DNA of 64,000 bases from Syngnathus acus (GCF_901709675.1 NC_051105.1:14830604-14894603); one strand, 5' to 3'. Positions 20,335 through 31,794 are shown, counted from the first letter of the stretch. The notes: generated by a model from the letters alone, not told the origin. Program-made: numbers and translations.

Positions 20335-20397
20335 CTTTAAAGGGTAAAATTATTTGTACATTAGGTTTTTCCATGCAGTCAGATTTGTAAGGCTCAC

Positions 20398-20493
20398 CTT
20401 TGTCCTCCGTTGCTCCCCATCCAGAGATCCAGCACATGGTACCCTCGTCATATTCTTCCCCATAATTAGGCAGGCAGATAGGCTCAACAAGTC
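20398..20493 (-). CDS. tmprss3: Serine protease (TMPRSS3-like), third exon from the end
   Basis: 96-nt exon, phase 1 at both ends, acceptor CTTCAG at 20495-20494 and donor AAAG|GTGAGC at 20397. It encodes LVEPICLPNYGEEYDEGT then MCWISGWGATEDK. The ICLP Cys is the one that links the protease domain to the stem in type II membrane proteases. The next intron is only 63 nt (20397-20335) with a pyrimidine-rich acceptor. As 63 is a multiple of 3 and the intron holds no stop in frame, retention would insert 21 residues. Upstream exons are expected to the right but were not found to position 64000. Confidence 0.82.
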
Positions 20494-20628
20494 CTGAAGA
20501 AAAGGGAATTGTATGATCTTTAGCTTTATGAAATCAGATATTCCAAATACAGTGGATATGAAAATTCTACACCTAGCCTCTCAAAAGCAGCTCAATTTAG
20601 TCAAACAAATATCTCAAAGGGAAGTAAA
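20494..20628. other. Intron sequence upstream of the protease exon
   Basis: Begins with the branch and pyrimidine region of the acceptor at 20494. Otherwise unassigned, up to the solo LTR. Confidence 0.4.
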
Positions 20629-20992
20629 TGTCATGCCTCGTCCACAGTTTTGTGATGTCATCGTTTCTGTGTCTGTGTGCTCGCCCCTCCCTTCCTGTGT
20701 GCCCTTGATTAGTGTAACCACACGCACCTGCCTCTCATTACCTGTGTTGTATTTAAGTTCTGTTTGCGTGTCACTATGTCGGAGCATTGCACGAGATGTG
20801 CGGACCATGCATGTCTCACTGTCACGCGGTTTGTTTTGTTCCTGTCTTTTGTTTCACGCTTTGGCGGTCAGTCCTTTTGGTTTTGTTTAGTCACGTCAGT
20901 TTGCCGGGTTTGTATTTTGGAGTCTTCTGCAATAAACCCTGGTCCAAGCTGCACTTGGTCGCCTCGCTCCATTCCTCCACCCCGTCGTGACA
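20629..20992 (+). mobile_element. Solo LTR with 5-bp target duplication
   Basis: Starts TGTCATGCCTCGTCC and ends CCCCGTCGTGACA, with GTAAA at 20624-20628 and 20993-20997. The ends TG...CA and a 5-bp duplication define an LTR-retrotransposon LTR. There is an AATAAA signal near 20931-20936. 364 bp with no internal region, so LTR-LTR recombination removed the rest. It sits in the protease intron, opposite to gene direction, 136 bp from the exon. Confidence 0.88.
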
Positions 20993-20997
20993 GTAAA

Positions 20998-21870
20998 AAT
21001 GGGAAAAATGGAAATAATGTGCCCAAGTGTTTCACAAACTCATATATAACATATTGTTGGTTGGTAAGGCGTTCTCTTTGATATGAGCAGTCATGTGGCC
21101 AAAGCAACCAATAGAAGTCAAATGTATGTAAATTTGTAATGTTTTCATTACTCATTATTTCGATGTCTATTTAGAGGAATGCATGCATTGCCTGTTTGTC
21201 AGTATGTTGGAGACCTGTAGTCAGTAAATTGTTGATGTGTTTGTATTACGGTGAATGCAAAAAAAGTGTTGAGCCATCAAATCATTTTTATTTTCTTTAT
21301 GTGGCCAAATACATTTGAGATATAATATCCATAATAAAATATCAACAAATCTTCAAGTAAATGTCCCACTGCAGTAATTAGACCTTATTAAGAAAAGAAA
21401 GAAAAAAAACATGCACAAGTAGCAATAATAAAAGAAGCAAACTTTGGCAGATGCTACCTCAGGAAATTGTAAGCTTAATGGGATCTACAAAGATGTTTTA
21501 GAGTTAAGGCCTAATTATTATTTTGCCCAATTTTACATGTTATGTCAAACATCTTAAAGGTTAAGATATCAGATGATGTCCTTACTTACTATTGAAATTT
21601 ATTTTCCAGTGGTCCTCATGGAAGTTTGAGCTCGATGTCTTTTTCCTGCATGACTAATTGCTAGTATGGATCTTTGAAAGATGTACATGCCAAAATTTCA
21701 ATGTCTTTTTTCTCAAAACTAGTGATTTCAACCTGCCAACACTGAAACTGCTTAACGTTGTATATTATGAGGTTCTTTTTAAAAATTAAATAAATAAACA
21801 TAATTTAATATAGGGAATTAGGTCTAGAATTAGAATACATAATAAACATCTCAATTTTTATTTTTGGAAA
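20998..21870. other. Unassigned intronic or intergenic sequence
   Basis: AT-rich, no element ends, no exon-like frame with splice sites that I could recognise. Confidence 0.35.
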
Positions 21871-21872
21871 CA

Positions 21873-21904
21873 TGCATGTGGGAACATGCATGTTCCCACA
21901 TGCA
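21873..21904. repeat. Perfect 32-bp palindrome
   Basis: TGCATGTGGGAACATG followed by its exact complement. No loop. It lies next to CACG and CA repeats. Confidence 0.9.
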
Positions 21905-21957
21905 CGCACGCACGCGCATGGACTTGCACAGACGCACACACACACACACACACACTC
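21905..21957. repeat. (ACGC)n/(CA)n microsatellite
   Basis: ACGCACGCACG followed by a CA run, at the 3' end of the RTE-like LINE. Confidence 0.85.
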
Positions 21958-23956
21958 TTAGCTGTCCATTGCGGTCGATGATGACGCTTGCTCCAAGGGG
22001 GAGAGGGGGCCGGGGGCTGGGTAGGGTCAGCGACGATGTCGCTGGTGCCACTTCTCGTGGGCGTAGAGTCCGATCCTTGAGCCGCATAACTGCTTACAGA
22101 TGGAGCAGGGGAACCCGGATACCAGGGGGTTACCAGGTGCCTGCTGGTGTCGTTGAATGCGCTTCTTGGATCATCTGTCTTGATTGGTTTGGTGTATTTT
22201 TGAAACTGCAGTGGCACAAGTGATATGCCAGGTTGATCTGTCGAGCGCCTGAGTTTCAAGCTGCGTAGTGTTGATGTTGGATTGCTTTAAGAGGTCCCTG
22301 GTGTAGTCCTTAAAGCGCCGCTTTTGCCCTGCAACAGAGCGCTTTGCACCTCTCAGTTGGCTGTAGAGGACTTGGCGGGGCAGACGGTCGTCAGGCATAC
22401 GGATTGTGTGTCCAATCCACCGAAGATGCTTCTTAGCCACGGCCGCTTCCATGCAGATGGAGTTGGTGTTTTTGAGGATGTCTGTATAGGGCACTAGATC
22501 CTCCCAGGACAAGTCAAGGATCCTCCGCAGGCAGCGTATGTGGAAGGCCTCCAGCTTGTTGATGTGTTGACGGTATGGGGTCCATGTCTCCGCTCAATAG
22601 AGGAGAGTGGAGAGACATACTGCATTGTACACGCCGATCTTAGTGCTTACTGTTTTCAAAAATTCTGCGGCGTAGGCGACCAAAGGATGATGAGGCTTTA
22701 TTGATGCGGGTGTACAGTTCAGTATCAAGGGAGCAGCATGAGGACAAAGTAGAGCCAAGGTAAGTGAAGCGATCCACTGTGTTGAGTGGAATGCCATTTA
22801 TATGGAAACTGGGGGGTGAGGAGGTAGCGAGTTGGGACATGACTTCAGCTTTTTGAATGTTGACCTGGAGACCAAAGGATTGGTACACGCAGGAAATGGT
22901 GTTCAGGGCGTGCTGCATAGAGTCAGGGGTGTGAGCTAATAGCGCAGTCATCAGCATACTGAAGCTCATAGGTCACCGGCAGGTCTTGGTCTTTGTGTAG
23001 GCCTGGAGCCGTCGGATGTTGAAGAGGCTTCCATCTAGACGGTACTCCACCTGGACACTATTTACATGACCCGTGCCACGATGGAAGAGACACAAAATGG
23101 CGGAGAGGAGGATGTTAAAGAGCACTGGAGCCAAGACACAGCCCTGCTTCACCCCAACATTCACCTTGAACGGCTCTGACTGGAGCCCACCTATGAGCAC
23201 TCTGGTTTCCATCCAAACATGCAGCTGCTGGAGGATACTTAGAAATTTAGGTGATACACCTAGTTTGGAGAGGCGTTTCCAGAGCAACTCACGGTTGATG
23301 GAGTCGAATGCTTTGCTGAGGTCGATGGAGGTTATGTAGAGGTTCTTGTGATGTTCTTTGCTCTTCTCCATTAACTGTCTTAAGACAAAGATCATGTCTG
23401 TGGTGGGTCTAATTTTCCAGGAGCACAGCTTCCGAGATGTGCTCGACCAGCCTGCTGAGCATGATCTTCGTCAGAAGATGGCTGTGGCTGTTACCACAGA
23501 CTGCTCTGTCCCCTTTCTTCTTGTAGATGATGACAATATTGGCATCCTTCCAATCCTGTGGGAGGGTCCCATGTTCCCAGATGTTTTGGATCTGGAGGTG
23601 CAGGCGGCGTGTGAGATGATACCCTCCGTGTTTGAGAACCTCTGCAGGGATGCCATCAGGTCCAGTGCTTTTGTTGTTGTTCTTTAAGCCTGCAATGGCT
23701 TCCCGGATTTCAGAATAAGACGGTGGCGTGTCGAGGTCCATGATTGGTGGCAGGTCCGGGATATTATCCATAATGTGTGGGTCAGCAGGGGTGATGTGAT
23801 TGAGAAGACTCTCAAAATGGTTTGCCCAACGAGCAAGGATAGCATGGCGGTCCTTAAGGAGCGAGGAGCCGTCAGCTGACCGGACTGGAGCAATCGCCCG
23901 CTTCCTGGGGCCATACAATGCTTTGATGGCATCGTAGAAGCCTTGAGAGTTGTTGC

Positions 23957-24420
23957 AGTCAAGTCAAGTCAAGTCAAGTTTATTTGTATAGCCCTTAATC
24001 ACAAGCAGTCTCAAAGGGCTTCACATAGACAAAAAACAAACTCCAGCCGAATCGGCCACTACAGGTTAATTAAAGGCCATATCATAGAAATGTTTCTTTA
24101 AACGTGTCTTAAAAGTTTCTAGTGAGGTAGCAGTTCTAATATCCATTGGTAGGGCATTCCAAAGCTCTGGAGCCCGAATAGAAAATGCTCTAGACCCTGC
24201 AAACATTTTCTTGGCCCTCGGTGTCACTAAAAGACTAGCGTTTTGCGAACGAAGGTTACGAGACGGAACATAAGGAACAACTAGGTCGACGAGATATGAA
24301 GGCGCTAAGCCATGCAGTGATTTATAGGTTAATAGAAGAACTTTGAAGTCACATCTTAAATGGACCCGGAGCCAATGTAAGTTGGCTAAAAATATTGGGG
24401 TAATGTGATAAAATTTTGTC
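23957..24420 (-). mobile_element. 5'-truncated L2-type LINE 3' end
   Basis: On the minus strand it encodes the usual L2 C-terminus: HITPIFLANLHWLRVHLRCD, then RAFSIRAPELWNALP and ending KHFYDMAFN-stop. The 3' UTR contains AAGCCCTTTGAGACTGC-type sequence and the tail is (CTTGA)n, seen as TCAAG repeats at 23957-23978. It interrupts the RTE-like frame between LADC and NNSQGF. Confidence 0.8.
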
Positions 24421-25529
24421 AGTCTGCCAGGTTTTGGATCTCGTGTGCCTTCTGCACCCACCAGGTGTCCTCCATTATTCGCAGGGCTCGCTGGGCTGCT
24501 GTTTTTGCTGCAATAAAGGTGTCCTTCAGGTTAAGAGATGTGGGGCAGGACAGGAGAGCTTTGTGGGCCTTGTGTTTTGTTTTTAGAAGTGACTGTATCT
24601 CAATTGCGTTGCAGTCAAACCAGTCCTGGTGGTGTTTCTTCGATTGGCCAAGCACCTCTGAGGCTGCACTATAAATGGCCTCGCGCAGAGCTGGCCAGTC
24701 AGCTGATTCCTCTGGGATCTTTCCAAGGTTTTCAGCAAGGAGCTGCGGAAGGTTAGCTTTGGTAGTGGGGCTGTTCAGTGCTGCGCAGTTGAGCCTTTTG
24801 TTTGGAGCTGTCCTAGGACCATGGTATTGAATGCTCATGCGGAGTTTGGATCTGAAAATGAGGTGGTCAGTCCAGCAATCAGCTCCACGCATGACACGGG
24901 TGATGAGGATATCCTGCATGTCCTTTTGACGGACAATCACATAGTCCAGGAGATGCCAGTGTTTCGAGCGGGGGTGTTGCCAGGTGGTCTTAAACCTGTT
25001 CGTCATCTAGATGATGGTGTTAGTGATGATCAGATGATGTTCTGCACAGAGGGAGAGAAGTTGAAGTCCGTTGTTGTTCATTTTCCCCACTCCGTGCTGG
25101 CCAATCACTTCACTCCATACTAGGTGTTCCGTGCCCACCCTAGCATTGAAGTCTCTCATTACTATGAGCTTGTCCGTAGCCGGCGTTTTCTGTAGGATTG
25201 TGTCAAGAGCTCTGTAGAAATCCTCCTTTGTGTTAGCCTCAGCATCCAGAGTTGGTGCGTAAACACTGATGAATGAGGCAAAGCGTTTCTTTGCCAGGCG
25301 AATGCGCCATGTCATCAGCCTTTCATTGATGCCAATAGGGGATTCCGGGATGCGCTGCAGCAGTTTGGACTTCACAGCAAAACCAACTCCATGATTACGG
25401 CGAGTGCCTTCAGGGACCTCTTTCCAGAAGAAGGTATACCCTGCACCAACTTCTGTCAGAGACTCCATGTAGTCTAGTCTCACTGAGAGCTGCAATGTCG
25501 ATGTTGTATCTTGCGAGCTCCATGGCATG

Positions 25530-26140
25530 TGTCTGACTTCATAAGACCAAGTCGGGTTGTTATGATGCGTCTAGTGTGTTGGTGGAGTGCCCAGTGCATG
25601 TCACTTCTCACTGTCAATCCTCACCGCTGGCTAGCAGTATGCGAACGGGAGAGCCGAGTGCGTAAGTCTCTCCCTGCCAGTACAAAGCCTCTCTAACAGC
25701 AAGCCCTATGTAGTGCCTCCACGCGGCGACACATGGTAACTGGGTACAACACGGACCCAGGCTAAACTACAAGGGACTCGGAGGAGGTTTGGCCCCTAGA
25801 CGTGCGGCACGCAGGCCCACCGGTGTGTGGACACGCCCTGGTGCCCACGAACCAGCCCCCAACTATGGGTTAAATAGTACCACTGCCCAGTGGGCTCCTC
25901 GGGAGAGGAATGGGCTAAGGGAGTCAACCCCTACAGAAAATCAATTTCCCCTTGGGTTGGTGTCAGGAAGGGCATCCGGCTGTAAAAGGTTTTGCTCCAA
26001 AAATGTTCTCGGTATAGGACTCTCAACCACGAGATGGCCATGGACTGTCCCCGGTTGGAAGAAAGCCATACTGAGAATCCAGTCCAACCCAGCGGCGCCT
26101 GGAACATGGACTTTAAACCGATGATGATGATGATGATGGC
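25530..26140 (+). mobile_element. RTE-tailed insertion (SINE or truncated LINE) with (GAT)n end
   Basis: Non-coding block that splits the EN frame of the RTE-like LINE (RTALVA | ELARYNID). It contains GGTGTCAGGAAGGGCATCCG and ends GGCGCCTGGAACATGGAC followed by (GAT)6, a tail style known from RTE-mobilised elements. No tRNA boxes identified. Confidence 0.55.
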
Positions 26141-26499
26141 CACAAGTGCTGTCCTCCGGTGGGGCCTATCAGAAGTTACAGCCAGGTCCAGCAGTGTGCG
26201 GACGTTCCACGCAGCAATGCATAGATTTTTTCTTAAACTTTTTTTGTAATTTCGACCGCGGTGGGGGGATGCTCCGACGATTGCGGTTTACCGTCCGGAG
26301 TGTGAAGAGCAGACAATTTTTAGACCACCTTTTCTAGGTGCTTCCCCATCTCAGGGGTGCGCAGTGTGGAGCTGCACAGTCGCAATAGAAGCTGCAGAGG
26401 AGATGCGCTGCTCCATCCCACAATCTCAACGACCATCATTCTATTGCCGCCTGTGTGCATGGTTTGACTAGGCACTCCCAGCCACATCCTTAGCTGTGC

Positions 26500-26600
26500 C
26501 CACCGCCATTCCACATCGCCACAGGGCTTTTTTGGGGAGAGAGAGAGCGAGGGGGGGGGGGGGTTGGAGGAGTGTGTGTGTGTGGTGGGGGGGGCAAGAT
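26500..26600. repeat. G-rich and GT low-complexity tract
   Basis: GAGAGAGAGC, an 18-G-rich run and GTGTGTGTGTGTGG between the RTE leader and EN start. Confidence 0.7.
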
Positions 26601-26939
26601 GCTTGCGCAAAGGTGGGAATTAAGGTGAGGATTTGGGTGCGCAGTCCACATTCCCACCGTCTTGCCTCCTACCAGGTGAAATCTCCAGTGGCATGAGAGA
26701 ACCCATGATGACCTTCGTCTGGCAGGAGTTGCAGGGGGCTGCTATTGGTCCGGTCTATTGGACTCCGCCTATGCCTGTCCCCAGGTGCAGGTTTGGGATC
26801 ACTCTTAGTCTGGTCTCTACCCTTCGACCTGTTCGGCTTGGGTGACCCTGCCAGGAGTGCGAGACTCCAGCCGACATACCTCTAGAGGTCATGGAGACGC
26901 GCAAAGTGTCTCACCACGATAAGGTGCTGATACCGTCGA

Positions 26940-27060
26940 GGCACACATACAGCGCGCACACGCACACACACAGCGCGCACACCCACCCACGCACACCCAC
27001 GCACAAGCAACACACCCCCACACCCCCCACACCCACACCCCCACACCCACACACAGTATT
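26940..27060. repeat. CA/CCCACA-rich tandem tract
   Basis: ACACACCC, ACGCACACCC and CCCCACACC units of variable length. Coding frames read through it are spurious. Confidence 0.85.
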
Positions 27061-27944
27061 GGGATGACTGTATTTGTCTGCATTTTCAACCTCCAAGCTG
27101 CCATCAGCATGACAAAATAGACTTTGTAGGCATAAAAAAAATCATATTTTTCAACAATGTTATATACAGTGATCCCTCGTTTATCTTGGAACCAAGACCA
27201 CCCGCGATAGATGAAAATCCGCGAAGTAGTCACCCTTTCATTTTTAACATACCGTAATTTCCGGACAATAAGCCGGTACTTTTTCCTCAAGTTTTGAACC
27301 CTGCAGCTTGTAGTTCGGTGCACCCTATCTATGGCTTTTTTGTGATTTTTGTGATGATTAATACACTTAGTATATGCTCGGAAAATGGCTGTGGACCGCT
27401 GTCGTGCGGCACCGCTTTGCTGGACGGAGGGATATGTGACACGGTCACTGGGGAAAAGATTGATGTGTTGATCGCGTGTCCATCCGCCAGGCAAATTGTG
27501 CCGTACAATAAGAAGAGACAGAATGAGATCAAGACGGACATTACTGAAGAAAGGAAGGTTTTATACACAAACCTCCATTATGGGTGTCAAGTTATGTCAA
27601 TGTTTCACCCAGTTCTTGCTTAAACTTGACAAAAGCCTGGTCTGAAGAATGCAAAGGGACAACTCCAATCTTCATTTAGTTTTCCTTTAATTGGGTTTAC
27701 ATTCCTTTTAGGTCCCAATTAAGGTTGTAATGTTGATTGTATATCATAACATTAAACAAGTACAGAAAATAAAGAATAAACATTTTGTCTCATCGTAATT
27801 GTAATTCAAAATAAACATTTGTCTGGTCTTTTATTTCAAAATAAACATTTGTCTAAATTGAGATACTTAAACTTTGAAACAAGTACTCAAACTTCACATT
27901 TCAACTTAGGTTGATCATTCAAATCGATAAAGTTACTCAACAAT

Positions 27945-28035
27945 AATAATAATTCATTCAATTTATATAGCGCTTTTCAATAACCCAAAGACGCTTTACA
28001 GGGAACAAAAAAAAAAAACAAAAAAAAAACCAATC
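27945..28035 (-). mobile_element. LINE 3'-tail scrap
   Basis: (AAT)n next to CAATTTATATAGCGCTTTTC and AAGACGCTTTACAGGGAAC, then A-rich. It is the typical end of a fish L2/CR1-like LINE on the minus strand, with nothing coding left. Confidence 0.5.
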
Positions 28036-28336
28036 ATTACAAATGTCCATTTCATACCAGTTGCGTCTTGACCGTGAGCTGAGTGATGTTTTGTTGTCTG
28101 TTCCAGTGCTACCAAACAATTCTCCTTTGTTCACTGCTCTCCATGCCATGCAGGCTACAGGACAGGAAGTACGTACGTATATAGGTAGTTCCAGGGCTCA
28201 AGGGTTGGACTGTTTTGTCTGATGGTTTGATCTTTTGCTGCCCCCTGCAGGTTGGGAGTTTTGGAGCTGATTGCAAGTTGCCTGTTTGAGTGCCTGTTTG
28301 AGTGAATGTGTCATTCGCCTCTGAGTTGACGCGACA

Positions 28337-28405
28337 ATGGGGGACAAAAGAAATGCATATGATGCCACTTTTAAGTTAAAGGCAGTCGATTTGGCTCTTA
28401 ACTAA
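28337..28405 (+). pseudogene. Pogo-type transposase N-terminus, 22 codons to a stop
   Basis: ATG at 28337 begins MGDKRNAYDATFKLKAVDLA, resembling the N-terminal HTH start of pogo/Tigger-like transposases, and reaches TAA at 28403. The frame beyond (RAAHAL-stop) fits the next helix loosely but is broken. The DDE core is absent. Confidence 0.5.
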
Positions 28406-28904
28406 GAAATTAGAGCCGCTCATGCACTGTAGAGGTTTCTTCCGGTCACTAGGGGGCACTGATCAACATCTGATGACATCTTGTTGCGTCACCCTTTTCT
28501 TTATTTCCCGGTCACGTCCACTCTGGAGCCATACGTGTCGCTCACTATTTTAATGTGACTTAGCACTTTGTGCATGAATAAAATTAGCATGAACAGACCC
28601 TCATCATGGAAAATGCTAGAAGAAATGCATAAAAGCGACAACTAAAGAGAGACTGAGAAAGTGTGTGGCGAAGTACATCTGACGCTATTCCAATCCGAGA
28701 CTGAGGAGGAAGACTTCGATGGTTTCAGTGCACAGGAGGTAGATGAAGACGGCTCTTTTACTGGCCCTTTTTTTTACTTTTACCTGTTAGTGCTGTGCTA
28801 CCGTGTTGCTGCTGTGTTACTGCCGCGTCTCAGTGACCTTTACCGGTATGTTTTTTTATCCAGCCCTATTAGTGCTGTGTTACTTCCGTGTTGCTGCTGT
28901 GTTA

Positions 28905-31355
28905 AGATAAGAGGAACTTTATTAATCTCACGTGTGAGAAACTGCATGTAACAACAGCTCGATTTACAGGAAGGTACAAGTTGGGGGATAAAGGTCCAAA
29001 AAGAGACTTCAGGACCGTAGTCTTCCGGCATAATAAATAGAATACAATATAAAAGAAAAATATGGAAAAATAACAGCAATTGTAGTACAACTAAAAATAT
29101 GAGCTATGAATATTTACAAAAAGAAGATAAAATAGTGGTAAAGTGTCGTAAAGTGTATGAAGTGTATGAAGTTTAGCAATGCTAATAACAAAGAGAAATA
29201 GTGCACGGGTTATAGAAGTGAAATAGATCTATGCATTGTGTGGCAGAGAATATTGCACATTGGGCTTAAATTGCACATTAGGGGTTAAAAATTGCACGTT
29301 ATGGGGAAATTATTGCACAGAAGGATGTGTTTACAGGTTGTCATTGTACAGCCTGATTGCGGTGGGGATGAAGGAGCTGCGATAGCGTTCCTTCTTACAC
29401 GGGGGGAGTCTGAGTCTCTGACTGAAGGAGCTGCTCAAGTTCTCCAAAGTCAGATGCAGTGGGTGAGAGGGGTTGTTCCTGATGGATGCTAGCCTGGCTA
29501 GCACCCTCCTCTCGCCCACCTCCTCAACAGTGTCAAGAGGGCAGCCCACCACAGAGCTGGCCCTCTTAACCAGTTTGTTGAGCCTCTTCCTATCCCTCAC
29601 TGTGCTGCTCGGAGCCCAACAGACCACAGCGTAGAGGATGGCAGAGGCTACCACTGAGTCAAGGTTTTTAGCAGAGGCCTGCTCACTCCAAAGGAGCTGA
29701 GTCTCCTCAGGAGGTGGAGGCGACTCTGTCCTTTCTTGTAGACGGCGTTCATGTGATCAGTCCAGTTCAGTTTATTGTTGAGGTGAACACCCAGGTACCT
29801 GAAACTGTCCACGACCTCAATGTCCCGACCCTGGATGTTCACCGGTGAGTGGGGAGGTGCTCCTCTCCTAAAGTCAATCACCAGCTCCTTCGTCTTACTG
29901 GTGTTCAAGCACAGGTGATTGTGCTCACACCAGTCCACAAAGGCGCTGATGGCCGACAGGTACTCCAGCTCGCCCCCCTTAGACATACAGCCAACAATAG
30001 CTGAGTCATCGGAGAACTTCTGGAGATAGCAGATATCAGTGTTATACGTGAAGTCCGAGGTGTACAGTGTGAAAAGGAATGGGGACAGGACTGTGACCTG
30101 AGGTGCTCCAGTGCTGCAGACTACCACCTCTGATCGGCAGCCATGCAGTTGCACGTACTGGGGCCGGTTAGTGAGGTAGTCAATGGTCCAGTCAGTGAGG
30201 TGATGGTCCACTCCAGTGTCTAGCATCTTCACTCGTAGCAGGGCCGGCGAGATGGTATTGAAGGCACTGGAGAAGTCAAAAAACATGACCCTCACAGCGC
30301 TGCCGGCGGACTCCAGGTGGGTGAGCGTCCGCTGCAGCAGGTAGATGACGGCGTCTTCTACCCCAATGCCGATCTTGTAGGCAAACTGCAGCGGATCCAG
30401 AGTGGGGCTCACCACGGAGCGGAGGTGGCTGAGGACCAGGCGTTCCATCACCTTCATGATGTGGGAAGTGAGGGCGATGGGTCTGAAGTGGGCCGGTTCC
30501 TTGGCGCGCGGTGTTTTGGGAACTGGGACGATGGAGGATGTCTTCCATGCGCTGGGCACCTTCGCCAGGCTGAGGCTCAGGTTGAGGAGGTGGCACAGAA
30601 CATGGCAGAGATCATCAGCACATGTCCGTAGCAGCCTGGGGGAGATGCCATCCGGTCCCGGGGCCTTTCTCTGTTTTAGCTTCCCCAGCTCTCTCCTCAC
30701 CTGAGCAGGAGTGAAGGAGAGGGGAGGGGGCTGAAATGAGGTTGAAGGCCGTGGTGAGTCACTGAGAGAGATGAGTGATTGTCCATGTGGTGGGCAGGAG
30801 GGTGTTAAGTGACCATGAAGCAGGGGGGAGTGGGTTGATTGTCCATGAGGCAGGCGGGGGGGTGGATCCAGGTATCCAGGCAGTGGGAGGCTGGGGGGGG
30901 CAGCAGACAGGGGGGTGAGAGGGAGTGGGGACAGGCCAAACCGGTTGAAGTGCTGGTTAAGCTCATCCGCCCAGCGTTGATCCCCGTCAATGCTGCCACT
31001 CGCTCTCCGTCCAGAACCAGACATAGTCCTCAGGCCACGCCACACATCCCGCACGTTCCTCTGTGCGAGTTCCTCCTCCATCCTCCTGGCGTACTCCCGC
31101 TTTGCTTCGCGGATCGACCTCTGGAGCAGATGCTGCAGCCTCTTCTGCTCCTCTCTGTCCCCGCGTCTAAAAGCCCACCACTTCTTGTTGATAAGGGCTT
31201 TCAGATGCGGGGTCATCCAGGGGTGGTTATTTGAGTAGCAACGCACCCTCTTAGTAGGTATTGTGCTCTCAACGCAAAAATTAATGTAATCCGTGATGCA
31301 GTCAGTGAGGGCGTCGATGTCCTCGCCATGATCACTGTAGAAAACCTCCCAGATT
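28905..31355 (-). mobile_element. Rex1-like LINE, 5'-truncated
   Basis: Inserted in the pogo-like element with a GTTA duplication (28901-28904 and 31356-31359). The 3' end reads (minus) TGAGATTAATAAAGTTCCTC then TTATCTT, a known style of Rex1/CR1-type tails. It covers part of EN, RT and the 3' UTR. Confidence 0.75.
29331..31355 (-). pseudogene. Rex1-like endonuclease/RT protein, one frameshift
   Basis: An open frame of 629 codons ends at 29648; about the first 60 residues are read from host sequence. Then come the EN-RT linker (HPWMTPHLKALINKKWW), a Pro/His-rich insert with repeated HGQS/LLHGHL units (about residues 205-255), and the RT blocks KAPGPDGISPRLLR, DFSSAFNTISP, GAPQVTVLSPFLF (G to V change) and catalytic FSDD (508-511). 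The C-terminal part continues in another frame at 29654-29331 (RASSVVGCPLDTVEEVGERR). FSDD in place of FADD is also usual in Rex1 as I recall. The frameshift near 29650 and the missing 5' end make it inactive. Confidence 0.8.
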
Positions 31356-31732
31356 GTTACTGCCGCGTCACAGGCATTGTTTGGAAAGAAAAGTGAAGGT
31401 ATGCTATTAAAACTTTGAAAACGCTTTCTGTGTACTGTTTCTTTGTAAATAACTCGCGGGCACATGCGGCTTTTAATACGATGCGGCTTATGTATGGAAA
31501 AAACAGGGTTCTCCCCTAATTTTTGTTCGTGCAACATATCAAGTGCGGCTTACAGTCCAGAAATTACGGTACATACATTTTTTTGTGTATTAATAAATGT
31601 ATATTAAACCATATAAGTGCATATGTTATCATCATAACTAAACTAAATAATAGTTTCAAACATCTAAATACTAAATTAATAGTATAAATGACATACAGAA
31701 AATAATGTATAAATATAAATATGATACGTTTG

Positions 31733-31775
31733 TGTGTGTGTGTGTTTGTGTGTGCGTGTGTGTGCGTGTGTGTAA
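31733..31775. repeat. (GT)n microsatellite
   Basis: GTGTGTG with TTTG and GCGT interruptions. Confidence 0.9.
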
Positions 31776-31794
31776 CATGTAGATGTAGCTAAAG

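Larger units (their letters stand above)
21986..26222 (-). pseudogene. RTE-like LINE ORF2 relic with C-terminal C2H2 finger
   Basis: The EN domain at 25528-25007 shows GAGYTFFWKEVP, RRNHGVGFAVKSKLL, and GDFNARVG altered to RDFNARVG. A linker region is 25006-24421. The RT pieces are 23918-23409 (KSTGPDGIPAEVLKHG, DWKDANIV), 23395-22973 (SIDLSKAFDSINREL, GVKQGCVLAPVLFN), 22969-22640 (YLGSTLS) and 22512-22171 (WIGHTIRMPDDRLPRQVLY). The catalytic box region near 22960 is degraded and I could not read an intact ADD. Downstream, near 22119-22037, a C2H2-like finger (CSICKQLCGSRIGLYAHEKWH) ends the protein. At least five frame breaks. Confidence 0.75.
21958..26935 (-). mobile_element. RTE-like LINE, near full-length but decayed
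   Basis: The 5' end near 26935 shares a GGGTGACCCTNCCAGG plus CACGATAAGGTG leader with the Rex3 copy at 54370, supporting RTE affinity. The EN start at 26222-26141 (AWNVRTLLD, RPHRRTALVA) is split by an RTE-tail insertion and resumes at 25528. RT follows leftwards, interrupted by an L2 tail at 23957-24420, and the 3' end is at the CA repeat. The clade name is an inference. Confidence 0.7.
27252..31569 (+). mobile_element. Pogo-like transposon remnant (CCGTAATTTCCGGAC ends)
   Basis: The ends CCGTAATTTCCGGACAATAA (27252) and complement of CCGTAATTTCTGGACTGTAA (ending 31569) are flanked by TA. Own parts are 27252-28904 and 31360-31569. It carries a short transposase start (28337) and a degraded acidic region near 28680-28760 (ETEEEDFDGFSAQEVDEDGS). 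A Rex1-like LINE splits it. Confidence 0.65.

Noticed and set aside
18285-20493. TMPRSS2 rather than TMPRSS3 identity
   Set aside because: Both were considered. The ICAGYL..G.DSCQ and [19 protein letters not shown] pattern fits TMPRSS3 better from memory; a tree is needed to be sure.
26889-27494. 201-codon minus-strand open frame
   Set aside because: Runs through CA-rich repeat and a MITE end; composition follows the repeat.
27294-27623. 109-codon open frame on the plus strand
   Set aside because: Inside the non-coding left arm of the pogo-like element; no domain and no match to the transposase start at 28337.
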